Source of the DNA: CAVQWT01 sp963810815
GTDB lineage: Bacteria > Pseudomonadota > Gammaproteobacteria > Burkholderiales > Casimicrobiaceae
Reading direction: 5' to 3'
Assembly (NCBI GenBank): GCA_963810815.1
Contig: CAWEPB010000003.1
Coordinates: forward strand, 124,001 to 188,000
Length of the DNA stretch: 64,000 bases
The position numbers and the translations under genes were made by a program. Below are positions 15,934 through 24,545 of the stretch, piece by piece. Below the pieces are notes generated by a model. That model saw nothing but the letters and a program-made list of their open reading frames with translations. It was not told the DNA's origin and did not search any database. How positions within the stretch are numbered: position 1 is the first letter of the stretch; each line of letters starts with the position of its first letter.

Positions 15934-16746
15934 TTGAACGCTCCCGAGAAGTTCCTGCTGCCCGACACCCAGTCCCTGCCCGACCTGCGGCAGATGCCGA
16001 TCCAGAAGGTCGGCGTGAAGGGATTGAAGTACCCGGTCGCGCTGCGCACGCCCGATGGCGTCCAGCACACCGTCGCCGAGTTCTCGATGTACGTCGGCCT
16101 GCCGCACGACGTGAAGGGGACGCACATGTCCCGCTTCGTCGAGATCCTCGAGCAGCCGCGTGCGCCGCTCGACCTGGCCGGCTTCCGCGCGCTGTTCCGG
16201 GCGATGCTCGGGCGGCTGGACGCGACCACCGGCCACCTGGAAATGCGCTTCACCTATTTCATCCGCAAGGCGGCGCCGGTGTCCGGCGTCGAGAGCCTGC
16301 TCGACTACAGCGCCGCGTGGATCGCCGACGCGACGACGCCCGGCCGCACGCGCCTCGCGGTCGAGCTCGCCGCCCCGGTGACGAGCCTGTGCCCGTGCTC
16401 GAAGAAGATCGCGGACTACGGCGCGCACAACCAGCGTTCGCACATCACCATCAGCGCCGACGTCGCGGTCGGCGAGATCGCGCTGGAAGAGCTCGCGCGC
16501 GCGGCCGAGGACGAAGCGTCGTGCGAGGTGTACGGGCTGCTGAAGCGCCCCGACGAGAAGTGGGTCACCGAGCGCGCCTACGACAACCCGAAGTTCGTCG
16601 AGGACCTGGTCCGCGACATCGCGCTGCGGATGAAGCGCGACCCGCGGGTCGGCCGCTTCAGCGTGACCAGCGAGAACTTCGAGTCCATCCACAACCATTC
16701 CGCGTTCGCGGAAATCACCGGCACCGGGTCGGCGCTGATCGATTGA
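15934..16746 (+). CDS. folE2: GTP cyclohydrolase FolE2
   Basis: 270 residues. FolE2 (type IB GTP cyclohydrolase) converts GTP to dihydroneopterin triphosphate, the first step to folates and pterins, and can use metals other than zinc. The family motif G-T-H-M-S-R-F is near residue 66, and catalytic cysteines lie in S-L-C-P-C-S-K-K (Cys153, Cys155). The start is TTG at 15934 with GGAGA upstream; no better ATG exists. Placement in a light-type operon may reflect demand for pterin or folate chromophores or replacement of a damaged FolE, but no photolyase gene is in the window. Confidence 0.93.
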   Translation: MNAPEKFLLPDTQSLPDLRQMPIQKVGVKGLKYPVALRTPDGVQHTVAEFSMYVGLPHDVKGTHMSRFVEILEQPRAPLDLAGFRALFRAMLGRLDATTGHLEMRFTYFIRKAAPVSGVESLLDYSAAWIADATTPGRTRLAVELAAPVTSLCPCSKKIADYGAHNQRSHITISADVAVGEIALEELARAAEDEASCEVYGLLKRPDEKWVTERAYDNPKFVEDLVRDIALRMKRDPRVGRFSVTSENFESIHNHSAFAEITGTGSALID

Positions 16747-16830
16747 CCCGGCGGCCCCGCCGGCGGCCGCCGCGCCGGGCTCCGCCGGACCACCCGGCGT
16801 CCATCCCTTACCCAGACAGAGGATCACCGC

Positions 16831-18138
16831 ATGCGCATCGCCGTCGTCGGTTCCGGCATCGCCGGCCTGGGCAGCGCCCACCTGCTGCACCGGCAGGGGC
16901 ACGCCGTCACGCTGTTCGAGGCGGGCCCGACGCTGGGCGGCCACACCGCCACCGTCGACGTCACGCTCGACGGCGTCACCGCGCCGGTGGACACCGGCTT
17001 CCTGGTGTTCAACGACCGCACCTATCCGAACCTGATCGCGCTGTTCGACGAGCTGGGCGTGGCGAGCGTCGCCAGCGAGATGTCGTTCTCGGTGCGCGTC
17101 GACGAGCGCCGGCTCGAATGGGCCGGCACCGACCTCGCGTCGCTGTTCGCGCAGCCGTCGAACGCGCTGCGGCCTGACTTCTGGCGAATGCTCGCCGACA
17201 TCGTCCGCTTCAACCGCGCGACGACGGCGATGATCGCCGCCGGCATGGTGCCGACGCTCTCGCTCGCCGCCTACCTCGACGGCGAAGGCTACGGTGCGCC
17301 GTTCCGCGACTGGTACCTGCTGCCGATGGCGGCGGCGATCTGGTCGAGCCCGAAGCAGGACATCCTCGACTTCCCGCTGCCGACGTTCGTCCGCTTCTGC
17401 CACAACCACGGCCTGCTCTCGATCTCCGACCGGCCGCAGTGGCGCACCGTCGTCGGCGGCGGCCGCGAGTACGTGCGCCGGATCGCCGCCGCGCTGCCCG
17501 ACGTGCGCGTCGGCACCCCGGTCACGCGGGTGCGCCGCGGCGCGCGCGGCGTCGACGTCGATGCCGGCGGCGCGACCGCCCACTTCGACGAGATCGTGCT
17601 CGCCTGCCACAGCGACCAGGCGCTCGCGCTGCTCGCCGATCCGTCGCCGTCGGAAGCGCGGCTGCTGGCGAAGATCCGCTACCAGCCCAACCGCGTCCTG
17701 CTGCACACCGACGCCGCGCTGCTGCCGAAGTCGCGCCGCGCGTGGGCGGCGTGGAACTACCTCGCCGCGGCCGACGCCGACGGCGCCCGGCCCGTCGCCG
17801 TCAGCTACCTCATCAACAAGCTGCAGCCGCTGCCCTTCCGCACGCCCGTGGTCGTGACGCTCAACCCGCCGTTCGAACCGGAACCGTCGAGGCTGCTGCA
17901 GGAGTTCGAGTACTGGCATCCCCTGCTCGACACCGCAGCGGTGACGGCGCAGCAGGGCATCGCCCGGATGCAGGGCCTGCGCCACACCTGGTACGCCGGC
18001 GCATGGCTCGGCTACGGCTTTCACGAGGACGGGCTCCGGTCGGCGCACGCGGTGGCCGAGGGCATCGCCGCCCGCGCCGTTTCGCGGGACACGGGATTGC
18101 CGCGCGGCATGGCGGAGCCGGCGCTCGCGGCCGCATGA
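16831..18138 (+). CDS. FAD-dependent amine-oxidase-fold oxidoreductase (UfaD-like)
   Basis: 435 residues. N-terminal dinucleotide motif V-V-G-S-G-I-A-G-L (about residues 5-13) with the acidic residue at F-E-A near 33, typical of NAD(P)-binding/FAD flavoproteins of the amine oxidase superfamily. It is the first of a set of three overlapping genes with DUF1365 and a Cfa-like methyltransferase. In Rhodobacter sphaeroides a comparable flavoprotein acts with a methyltransferase in making methylated furan fatty acids; equivalence here is inferred from context. Cytoplasmic; likely acts on phospholipid acyl chains. Confidence 0.8.
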   Translation: MRIAVVGSGIAGLGSAHLLHRQGHAVTLFEAGPTLGGHTATVDVTLDGVTAPVDTGFLVFNDRTYPNLIALFDELGVASVASEMSFSVRVDERRLEWAGTDLASLFAQPSNALRPDFWRMLADIVRFNRATTAMIAAGMVPTLSLAAYLDGEGYGAPFRDWYLLPMAAAIWSSPKQDILDFPLPTFVRFCHNHGLLSISDRPQWRTVVGGGREYVRRIAAALPDVRVGTPVTRVRRGARGVDVDAGGATAHFDEIVLACHSDQALALLADPSPSEARLLAKIRYQPNRVLLHTDAALLPKSRRAWAAWNYLAAADADGARPVAVSYLINKLQPLPFRTPVVVTLNPPFEPEPSRLLQEFEYWHPLLDTAAVTAQQGIARMQGLRHTWYAGAWLGYGFHEDGLRSAHAVAEGIAARAVSRDTGLPRGMAEPALAAA

Positions 18139-19028
18139 CGTTCCAAACAGGGCGACGAGCCATGGGCACGACCGACCTTCCGGACCGGGCACCTGCGGAC
18201 CGGGTGCGCGCAACGCCGGCGCCTGCGACCGAACCCCGGGCGCGCGCGAAGAGCGCGCCCGCGTTCGGCGAAGTCGCGCTGGTCGAGGGCTCGATCGTGC
18301 ACCGGCGCACCCGTCCCGCCGCCAACGCCTTCACGTATCCCGCGTTCTGCCTGCGCCTGCCGCTGTCGGCGCTCGACACGCTCCCCGGCCGCGGCATCGC
18401 CCGCAACCGGTTCGGTCTGGTCGCCTTCCACGACCGCGATCACGGCCCCGGCGACGGCACGCCGCTCGCAAGCTGGCTGCAGAATCTCCTCGCCGCCGAG
18501 GGCATCGTCGCCGACGGTGAGGTCGTGCTGTACGCGTTCCCTCGCGTGCTCGGCTACGTGTTCAATCCGGTGAGCTTCTGGGTCTGCCACGACCGCGGCG
18601 GCTCGGTGCGCGCGCTGCTGGCCGAGGTCTGCAACACCTTCGGCGAACGGCACAACTACCTGCTCGCGCACGACGACGGCCGGCCGCTGCTTTCCGGCGA
18701 GACCCTGACCGCGCGCAAGGTCTTCCACGTCTCGCCGTTCTGCGAGGTCAAGGGCCGCTATGCGTTCCGCTTCCATTTCGGCGCCGACCGCTGGCTCGCC
18801 CGCATCGACTACTTCGACGGCAACGCCGCGACGCCGCTGCTCGAGACGTCGATCTCCGGCCGCGCGACCCCCGCGACCCGCGCGGCGGTGCGCGGGCTGC
18901 CGCTGCGCTACCGCTGGTTCACCGCGGGCGTCGTGATGCGCATCCACTGGCAGGCGCTGAAGCTGTGGCTGAAGCGCGTGCCGTTCTTCACCAAACCCGA
19001 ACCCCCCACGGTCTCCACCACCCGATGA
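18135..19028 (+). CDS. DUF1365 protein
   Basis: 297 residues from the ATG at 18135, whose ATGA overlaps the upstream stop; an ATG at 18162 is an alternative. The domain begins with E-G-S-I-V-H-R-R-T-R-P near residue 55 and has the signature G-Y-V-F-N-P-V-S-F-W near 142. DUF1365 proteins regularly accompany Cfa-like methyltransferases and flavoproteins in light- or singlet-oxygen-induced clusters. Biochemical role unknown. Four-base overlaps on both sides indicate translational coupling. Confidence 0.85.
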   Translation: MTFQTGRRAMGTTDLPDRAPADRVRATPAPATEPRARAKSAPAFGEVALVEGSIVHRRTRPAANAFTYPAFCLRLPLSALDTLPGRGIARNRFGLVAFHDRDHGPGDGTPLASWLQNLLAAEGIVADGEVVLYAFPRVLGYVFNPVSFWVCHDRGGSVRALLAEVCNTFGERHNYLLAHDDGRPLLSGETLTARKVFHVSPFCEVKGRYAFRFHFGADRWLARIDYFDGNAATPLLETSISGRATPATRAAVRGLPLRYRWFTAGVVMRIHWQALKLWLKRVPFFTKPEPPTVSTTR

Positions 19029-20272
19029 ACGGTCACGACACCACCGCCGTCTCCCCGCTGACACTGCCGCGGCGCGCATCGACGCCGCCCGCCGGCGCCC
19101 CGCCCTCGGCACGGCTGCTCTACGCGCTGCTCGGCCGGCTCGCCGCCGGCGAGCTGCTGCTCACCGATCCCACGGGCGGCGCGCACGCCTTCGGCCCCGG
19201 CGCCCGCCACGGCGGCCGCGGCGAGCTGAAGCTGCACGACTGGCGCCTCGCGCGGGCCGTCCTCACCGGCGGCGACGTCGCCTTTGCCGAGGCCTACATG
19301 GACGGGCTGTGGGACACGCCCGACCTGACCGCGCTGCTCACCGTGCTCGCCCGCAACCAGGCGGCGCTTGAGCGCGCGTTCTACGGCAGCTACTGGCAAC
19401 GCGCGCTGTTTCGCCTGAAGCACTGGCTCAATGCCAACAGCAAGGCGCAGGCGAAGAAGAACATCGTCGCGCACTACGACCTCGGCAACGCCTTCTACCG
19501 GCTGTGGCTGGATGCATCGATGACCTACTCGTCGGCGCGGTTCGGCGGCGACGCGTCGGTGACGCTCGAAGTTGCGCAGCGGGCGAAGTACGAGCGGATG
19601 CTCGCCGAGCTCGACCTGCCGGCGGGTGCGCACATCCTCGAGATCGGCTGCGGCTGGGGCGGCTTCGCCGAAGTCGCCGCGCGCGCGGGCTACCGCGTGA
19701 CGGGACTCTCGCTGTCGGACGCGCAGACCGCGTACGCGCGCGAGCGGCTCGCCCGGCTCGGCCTCGGCGACCGGGTCGAGTTCCGCATCCAGGACTACCG
19801 CGACGAGCGCGGCGTGTACGACGGCGTGGTGTCGATCGAGATGTTCGAGGCGGTCGGCGAGAAGTGGTGGCCGGCGTACTTCCGCCGCGTGCGCGAGTCG
19901 CTGCGGCCGGGCGGGCGCGCATGCATCCAGACCATCACCATCGCCGACGGGCGCTTCGAGCGCTACCGCACGCAGTCCGACTTCATCCAGCAGTACATCT
20001 TCCCGGGCGGCATGCTGGCCTCGCCGTCGCGCTTCGTCGCCGAGGCGAACGGGGCCGGCCTCGCACTCGAGCGCAGCGTCGGCTTCGGCCCCGACTACGC
20101 CGAGACGCTGCGGCGCTGGCTCGCGGCGTTCGACGCGAATCGCGACGCCGTGCGCGCGCAGGGCTTCGACGAGCGCTTCATCCGCTGCTGGCGCTTCTAC
20201 CTCGCGTACTGCGCCGCCGGCTTCGACTCGGGGAGCACCGATGTCGCGCAATACACGCTGCGCGCCCGGTGA
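19025..20272 (+). CDS. Cyclopropane-fatty-acyl-phospholipid synthase-like methyltransferase
   Basis: 415 residues, similar in length to Cfa. The N-terminal lipid-binding part is followed by a SAM methyltransferase domain with A-H-Y-D-L-G-N near 149, L-E-I-G-C-G-W-G-G near 205 (SAM motif I) and I-E-M-F-E-A-V-G-E near 275. Cfa enzymes add a methylene from SAM across double bonds of membrane acyl chains; UfaM-type relatives methylate during furan fatty acid synthesis. ATG at 19025 overlaps the DUF1365 stop (ATGA). Which product is made cannot be decided from sequence. Confidence 0.88.
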   Translation: MNGHDTTAVSPLTLPRRASTPPAGAPPSARLLYALLGRLAAGELLLTDPTGGAHAFGPGARHGGRGELKLHDWRLARAVLTGGDVAFAEAYMDGLWDTPDLTALLTVLARNQAALERAFYGSYWQRALFRLKHWLNANSKAQAKKNIVAHYDLGNAFYRLWLDASMTYSSARFGGDASVTLEVAQRAKYERMLAELDLPAGAHILEIGCGWGGFAEVAARAGYRVTGLSLSDAQTAYARERLARLGLGDRVEFRIQDYRDERGVYDGVVSIEMFEAVGEKWWPAYFRRVRESLRPGGRACIQTITIADGRFERYRTQSDFIQQYIFPGGMLASPSRFVAEANGAGLALERSVGFGPDYAETLRRWLAAFDANRDAVRAQGFDERFIRCWRFYLAYCAAGFDSGSTDVAQYTLRAR

Positions 20273-20327
20273 GGGCGCCCCTCCCGTGCGCCGCTACGTT
20301 CCCGCGTCGATCGAGAGCGCCCGCTCC

Positions 20328-20942
20328 ATGCGCCGTGACTTTCGCGCCCCGGCGGCCGCTTGGCCCCCGCCGACGCCGGCGCGGTCGATCGCGACCCGGC
20401 TCGCCGCGCTGCTCGCGGCCGTGGCTGCGGCCGCGATGATCGCCGGCGCCGCCGCCGCCAACGTGCCGGCACCGCCGCTGCCGCCGGCAGTGCGCTCGCT
20501 CGCACCGGACCTGCGCGCACAGGGCGGCGGCGAGCTGCGCTTCCTCGGCCTCCCGATCTACGACGGCTGGCTCTGGACCACCGGCGCCGGCTGGTCGCTC
20601 GACCGGCCGTTCGCGCTCGACCTCCATTACCACCGCAATCTCGACGGCGCGAGCATCGCCGAGCGCAGCGCGTCGGAGATCGAGAAGCTGGGGCGCGGCA
20701 GCGCCGAGCAGCGGGCGCGCTGGACCGAGGCGATGAAGCGCATCTTCCCGAACGTGGCCAAGGGCGACCGGATCACCGGCGTGCACACGCCGCCCGGCCG
20801 CGTGCAGTTCTTCGCCAACGGCACGCTGATCGGCAGCGTCGTCGACCGCGATTTCGCGCAGGCGTTCTTCGGCATCTGGCTCGATCCCGGGACTTCGCGC
20901 GCCGACTTCCGCCGCAAGTTGCTCGGCGAAGCCGGCCGGTGA
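20328..20942 (+). CDS. Chalcone isomerase-like domain protein, exported
   Basis: 204 residues from the ATG at 20328; an ATG at 20241 overlapping the previous gene is less likely. Signal peptide with an Ala-rich core at about 25-45 ending in A-A-A-N. The body has F-L-G-L-P-I-Y-D-G-W-L-W and later F-A-N-G-T-L-I-G near 165, as in the chalcone-isomerase-like family of bacterial periplasmic proteins; the fold often binds fatty acids. It is followed directly by the MFS gene (stop/start overlap). Confidence 0.75.
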   Translation: MRRDFRAPAAAWPPPTPARSIATRLAALLAAVAAAAMIAGAAAANVPAPPLPPAVRSLAPDLRAQGGGELRFLGLPIYDGWLWTTGAGWSLDRPFALDLHYHRNLDGASIAERSASEIEKLGRGSAEQRARWTEAMKRIFPNVAKGDRITGVHTPPGRVQFFANGTLIGSVVDRDFAQAFFGIWLDPGTSRADFRRKLLGEAGR

Positions 20943-22237
20943 GCGACGCCAACCCCGCCGGAACGGCGCCGCCGGCCCTCGGCGGCATCGCCGCCTACGG
21001 CCTGTTCGCGATGCCGCTGGCGATGGCGGCGCTGCCGCTGTACGTGCACCTGCCGAAGTTCTACGGCGATACGCTGGGCGTGAACCTCACGCTGCTCGGC
21101 CTGCTGCTGCTGGCGCTGCGGCTGGCGGACGGCGTGCTCGACCCGCTGTTCGGTGTGTGGAGCGACCGCGCGGCTTCCCGTCGCGCGCTGATCGGTTGGA
21201 GCGCGCCGGCGCTGGCGATCGGCATGGTCGCGCTGTTCGCGCCGCTGCCGCGCGCCGAAGGGCCGCTGCTGCTGTGGCTCGGCGTCTCGCTGGCGCTGGT
21301 CTACGCCGCGTTCTCGGTGGCGACGATCAATCACAACGCCTGGGGCGCCGAGCTCTCGTCCGACCCGGTGCAGCGCACCCGCATCACCGCGGTGCGGGAG
21401 GGACTGGCGCTCGTCGGCGTCGTGCTGGCGAGCGTGGCGCCGGCGCTGCTGGCGCCTACCTCCGAGCCGGCGGCCGGACTCGCCCGCTTCGCGCTGGCGT
21501 TCGCCGCATTCACGGCCATTGCCGCATTCGTCACCGTCACCCGCGCTCCGGTCGCGCCCAGGCCGGCGCCGGAAGTCTCGTCGACCCGCGCCGGGCTGGC
21601 GCTGCCGCTCGCCGATCCGCTGTTCCGCCGGCTGCTGGTCGTGTTCATGGCCAACGGCATCGCGTCGGCGATTCCCGCGACGCTGGTGCTGTTCTTCATC
21701 GCCGACGTGCTGCAGGCGGAAGCGCGGCAGGGGCTGTTCCTGGCGCTGTACTTCGTCGCCGGCGCGGCGGGCATGCCGCTGTGGGTCCGGCTGTCCGCGC
21801 GCCACGGCAAGGTGCAGGCGTGGGCGGTCGGCATGGTCGCGGCGATCGTCGCATTCGTCTGGGCCTGGGGCCTCGGACCCGGCGACGACGTCGCGTTCGC
21901 CGTCGTCTGCGCGCTGTCCGGGGTCGCGCTCGGCGCGGACCTCGCGCTGCCGCCGTCGCTGCTCGCCGACGTGATCGACCGCGACGGTCGCGCCCGTCCC
22001 ACCGGCGCGCACTTCGGGCTGTGGACGCTCGCCACCAAGCTCAACCTGGCGCTCGCCGCCGGCGTCGCGCTGCCGCTGCTCGGCGCCCTGGGCTACGCGC
22101 CCGGCGGTCGCGACGCGTCGGCATTGTCGTCGCTGGCGTTCGTCTACGCGGCGGTGCCCTGCCTGCTCAAGCTCGGCGCCCTCGCCGCCCTCCACCGTTT
22201 CCATTCGCTGCAGAAGAAGGAAGGAACCCCGCGATGA
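20939..22237 (+). CDS. MFS permease (GPH/MelB-like)
   Basis: 432 residues from a GTG at 20939 that overlaps the previous stop (GTGA). About twelve membrane segments; the loop D-P-L-F-G-V-W-S-D-R-A near residue 62 and T-I-N-H-N-A-W-G-A-E near 128 match the glycoside-pentoside-hexuronide/MFS_2 group. MFS permeases of this group occur in light- and singlet-oxygen-regulated Cfa operons, where their substrate is unknown. Overlaps at both ends place it firmly in the operon. Confidence 0.8.
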   Translation: MSDANPAGTAPPALGGIAAYGLFAMPLAMAALPLYVHLPKFYGDTLGVNLTLLGLLLLALRLADGVLDPLFGVWSDRAASRRALIGWSAPALAIGMVALFAPLPRAEGPLLLWLGVSLALVYAAFSVATINHNAWGAELSSDPVQRTRITAVREGLALVGVVLASVAPALLAPTSEPAAGLARFALAFAAFTAIAAFVTVTRAPVAPRPAPEVSSTRAGLALPLADPLFRRLLVVFMANGIASAIPATLVLFFIADVLQAEARQGLFLALYFVAGAAGMPLWVRLSARHGKVQAWAVGMVAAIVAFVWAWGLGPGDDVAFAVVCALSGVALGADLALPPSLLADVIDRDGRARPTGAHFGLWTLATKLNLALAAGVALPLLGALGYAPGGRDASALSSLAFVYAAVPCLLKLGALAALHRFHSLQKKEGTPR

Positions 22238-22755
22238 TGAAGACCACGCTCGCCGTTGCCGCGCTGGCCGGCCTCGCCGGCTGCGCCAGCCTCGACGTCG
22301 CCACCTACCAGGCCGAGCAGCCCACGCTCGACCTCGCCCGGTACTTCGACGGCACCGTCGACGGCTGGGGCATGTTCCAGGACCGCTCGGGCAAGGTGGT
22401 CAAGCGTTTCTACGTCCGCATCGACGCGCGGTGGGAGGGCAACCAGGGCACGCTGGACGAGCACTTCGAGTTCTCCGACGGGACCCGGGAGAACCGCGTC
22501 TGGAAGCTGGTCAAGGACGGCAATCGCTACACCGGGACCGCCGGCGACGTCGTCGGCACCGCCACGGGCAGCGCCGCGGGCAACGCGCTGTCGTGGAACT
22601 ACGTGCTGGCGCTGCCGGTGGACGGGCGCACCTGGCACATGGACATGGACGACTGGATGTACCTGATCGACGACCGGACGATGCTCAACCGCACGACCAT
22701 GTCCAAGTTCGGGTTCAAGGTCGGCGAAGTGACGCTGTCGTTCCGCAAGCGATGA
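22234..22755 (+). CDS. DUF3833 lipoprotein
   Basis: 173 residues. Lipobox L-A-G-C at about 14-17 after a short hydrophobic signal, so probably anchored in the outer or inner membrane. The body shows the DUF3833 pattern (Y-F-D-G-T-V-D-G-W-G near 36, D-W-M-Y-L-I-D near 143). AAGGAAGGAA precedes the double ATG, and the ATGATGA overlaps the MFS stop. Role unknown; DUF3833 genes are common in Cfa/DUF1365 clusters. Confidence 0.85.
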   Translation: MMKTTLAVAALAGLAGCASLDVATYQAEQPTLDLARYFDGTVDGWGMFQDRSGKVVKRFYVRIDARWEGNQGTLDEHFEFSDGTRENRVWKLVKDGNRYTGTAGDVVGTATGSAAGNALSWNYVLALPVDGRTWHMDMDDWMYLIDDRTMLNRTTMSKFGFKVGEVTLSFRKR

Positions 22756-22765
22756 GCCGCGATCC

Positions 22766-23551
22766 ATGCCGCTGCTGAAGCCGCTCAACCCGCCGCTGCC
22801 GCCGTGGCCCGATGCCCGGGTCTGGGTGATCGGCGCCTCCTACGGCATCGGCGCCGAAGTCGCGAAGGCGCTGCTCGCCGCCGGCGCGCGCGTCGCGCTG
22901 TCGGCGCGGTCTGCCGACAAGCTCGCGACGGTGGCCGGCGATCACCCGCGCGCGCTGCTGGCGCCGCTGGACTTCACCGACGGCGCCGCGGTGCGGGCGA
23001 CGTGGGCGAAGCTGGGCGCGGCCTGGGGCGGCTGCGACCTGGTGCTCGTCGTCGCCGGCACCCACCGCGAGATCCGCGCCTGGGAGCTGAACGAGGCCGA
23101 CGCCAACGCGCTGCTCGCGACCAACCTCAACGCGCCGATCGCCACCGTCGCCGCCGTGGTGCCCGGGCTGCTGGCGCAGGGTCACGGCGCGATCGGCCTG
23201 GTCGCCAGCGTGGCCGGCTACGGCGGGCTGCCCAAGGCGCTGATCTACGGCGCGTCGAAGGCGGCGCTGATCAACTTCACCGAGACGCTCTACCTGGACC
23301 TGCAGCCGAAGGGCCTCGGCGTCTACCTGATCAACCCCGGCTTCGTCGCGACGCCGCTGACGGCGAAGAACGACTTCGAGATGCCGCATCTGATCAGCGC
23401 CGCCGAGGCCGCGCGCGAGATCGTCGGCGGACTCGAGCGCGGCGACTTCGAGATCCACTTTCCGCGCGCATTCTCGCGCCAGCTGAAGCTGCTGCGGCTG
23501 CTGCCGTATCGCTGGTACTTCGCCGCGGTGCGGCGCGCGACGGGGCTCTGA
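22766..23551 (+). CDS. Short-chain dehydrogenase/reductase
   Basis: 261 residues. Rossmann motif G-A-S-Y-G-I-G near residue 23, the Ser at V-A-S-V near 147, and Y-G-A-S-K near 160 give the SDR catalytic set. A later I-N-P-G-F-V-A-T-P matches classical SDRs. It begins 10 bases after the lipoprotein gene and is the last gene of the operon. Substrate is unknown; a modified acyl-lipid intermediate is possible by context. Confidence 0.85.
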   Translation: MPLLKPLNPPLPPWPDARVWVIGASYGIGAEVAKALLAAGARVALSARSADKLATVAGDHPRALLAPLDFTDGAAVRATWAKLGAAWGGCDLVLVVAGTHREIRAWELNEADANALLATNLNAPIATVAAVVPGLLAQGHGAIGLVASVAGYGGLPKALIYGASKAALINFTETLYLDLQPKGLGVYLINPGFVATPLTAKNDFEMPHLISAAEAAREIVGGLERGDFEIHFPRAFSRQLKLLRLLPYRWYFAAVRRATGL

Positions 23552-23607
23552 CGGCGACCGATTTCCCGCGACAGAACCGGCCGCGGGCGGCGTGGACGCG
23601 GCGGGCG

Positions 23608-23632
23608 AAAAAATGCCCCGCCGAAGCGGGGC
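23608..23632 (-). terminator. Rho-independent terminator (minus strand)
   Basis: GCCCCGC and GCGGGGC (23615-23621 and 23626-23632) pair around a CGAA loop. On the minus strand the stem is followed by six T residues (A tract 23608-23613). It would end transcription coming from the 83-residue gene at 23906-24157. Confidence 0.7.
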
Positions 23633-23676
23633 CGGGGGAGGCGAGCCGCAGCGCGGCCCGTCGGGAGGAAGGGGGG

Positions 23677-23835
23677 TCAGCGATCGTCGCGCTGCGACGG
23701 CGGCGCGGTCGCAGCGCGGATCGACTCGTCGACATGGCGTTCGACGGTGCCCGCGTGGAGGCGCGCGGGCCCGCAGCGCGGGGAGGCCAGCGCGAGCGCG
23801 GGGCCGGTGACGCCGGTCGGGAGCACAGTGTTCAT
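23677..23835 (-). CDS. Possible 52-residue small protein
   Basis: Starts at an ATG that overlaps the TGA of a preceding 22-residue frame (23832-23900) and ends 45 bases before the terminator at 23632. The overlap and the shared terminator are the only support. No recognisable domain. Confidence 0.22.
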   Translation of the reverse strand: MNTVLPTGVTGPALALASPRCGPARLHAGTVERHVDESIRAATAPPSQRDDR

Positions 23836-23905
23836 TTCATCGCCTTCGGTGAACCGGTGCACTCGCTGCACCAGGTGCGGCCCGCGTTGGCGGGTCCCAT
23901 GCTCG

Positions 23906-24157
23906 TCAGTTGGCGATCGCGCCGGGAACGAAGGTGCCGGCGTTGGTCGCGACCTGCACCCGGCCTTCGTGCAGCTGCCGGTATTCGCGCGCGCGGTCCG
24001 CCTTCTCGGCCAGCACCATTTGCCGCTGCGCCAGCGCGTCGGCATCGCCGCGTTCGAACGATTGCACGAAGTGGTCGAGGCCGCCGAGCGAGATGACGAT
24101 CGCCGCGAACCCGATCACCAGCCGCTCCTTCGAACTCGTTGTCCTGTTCGTCGTCAT
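23906..24157 (-). CDS. Small membrane protein, hypothetical
   Basis: 83 residues. AAGGAGCAG lies seven bases before the ATG. One hydrophobic segment at about 13-28 (V-I-G-F-A-A-I-V-I-S-L-G-G) is followed by a charged helical region. Not recognised. It is transcribed toward the terminator at 23608-23632 and away from the tRNA gene. Confidence 0.55.
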   Translation of the reverse strand: MTTNRTTSSKERLVIGFAAIVISLGGLDHFVQSFERGDADALAQRQMVLAEKADRAREYRQLHEGRVQVATNAGTFVPGAIAN

Positions 24158-24428
24158 GATCTGCTCCTTGTGTCCGGTTGGATGCGGCGGGCGGCGGTTC
24201 CGGATTCACCGTGCCGTCGCCCTTGGACCGAACTGTAGGCAGGCGCCGCGAACGCCTCAACGGCTTCGCGACGAACCCGCCCGATCGGCGGATGAGCCGT
24301 GAGAAATCCCGACGAACCGGAGGGAACCGGGGAGCAAGGCGGCGCCGGCGGCGGCCGCGCGGGGTTCCGGGACTGGGCCAGGCGCCGTTTTGACGCAACC
24401 CGCGGATTCTGCGAGAATTGTCGGCTCT

Positions 24429-24505
24429 GGCGACTTAGCTCAGTTGGTTAGAGCAGAGGAATCATAATCCTTTGGTCCGGGGTTCGAGTCCCTGAGTCGC
24501 CACCA
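24429..24505 (+). tRNA. tRNA with CAU anticodon (tRNA-Met, or tRNA-Ile2)
   Basis: 77 bases including an encoded CCA. Acceptor arms GGCGACT/AGTCGCC pair fully; the D-loop AGCTCAGTTGGTTAGAGC, the anticodon loop ATCATAA and the T-arm with GGTTCGAGTCC are all present. The CAU anticodon fits elongator Met; an Ile2 tRNA, where C34 becomes lysidine, cannot be excluded, and the variable loop TTGGTC is also seen in Ile2. It is followed by a hairpin terminator. Confidence 0.93.
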
Positions 24506-24511
24506 AACACA

Positions 24512-24540
24512 AAGGCCCGCCGCGTGCGGGCCTTCTTCAT
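24512..24540. terminator. Hairpin terminator between tRNA and RTX gene (possibly bidirectional)
   Basis: AAGGCCCGC (24512-24520) pairs with GCGGGCCTT (24526-24534) around CGCGT, followed by CTTCAT on the plus strand. It lies 7 bases after the tRNA and 6 bases beyond the minus-strand RTX stop, so it could serve both. Confidence 0.65.
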
Positions 24541-24545
24541 TGCGC

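Larger units (their letters stand above)
23552..23905. other. 354-base stretch with a minus-strand terminator and only tiny candidate reading frames
   Basis: No gene of normal size is supported. It holds the 3' part of a likely minus-strand transcript from 24157: a 22-residue frame at 23832-23900 with W-C-S-E-C, a 52-residue frame at 23677-23835, and a hairpin terminator at 23608-23632. Confidence 0.4.

Noticed and set aside
15289..18213. 974-residue minus-strand open frame across gpx, folE2 and the flavoprotein
   Set aside because: Antisense shadow; the plus-strand genes are recognisable families with proper overlaps.
20241..20327. Earlier ATG for the chalcone-isomerase-like gene
   Set aside because: Overlaps the methyltransferase by 32 bases and hides the signal peptide that the 20328 start exposes.
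24412..24540. Possible CRISPR or other repeat array near the tRNA and RTX gene
   Set aside because: Repetition there is protein-level RTX repeat coding; no regular spaced DNA repeats with unique spacers are seen anywhere in the window.
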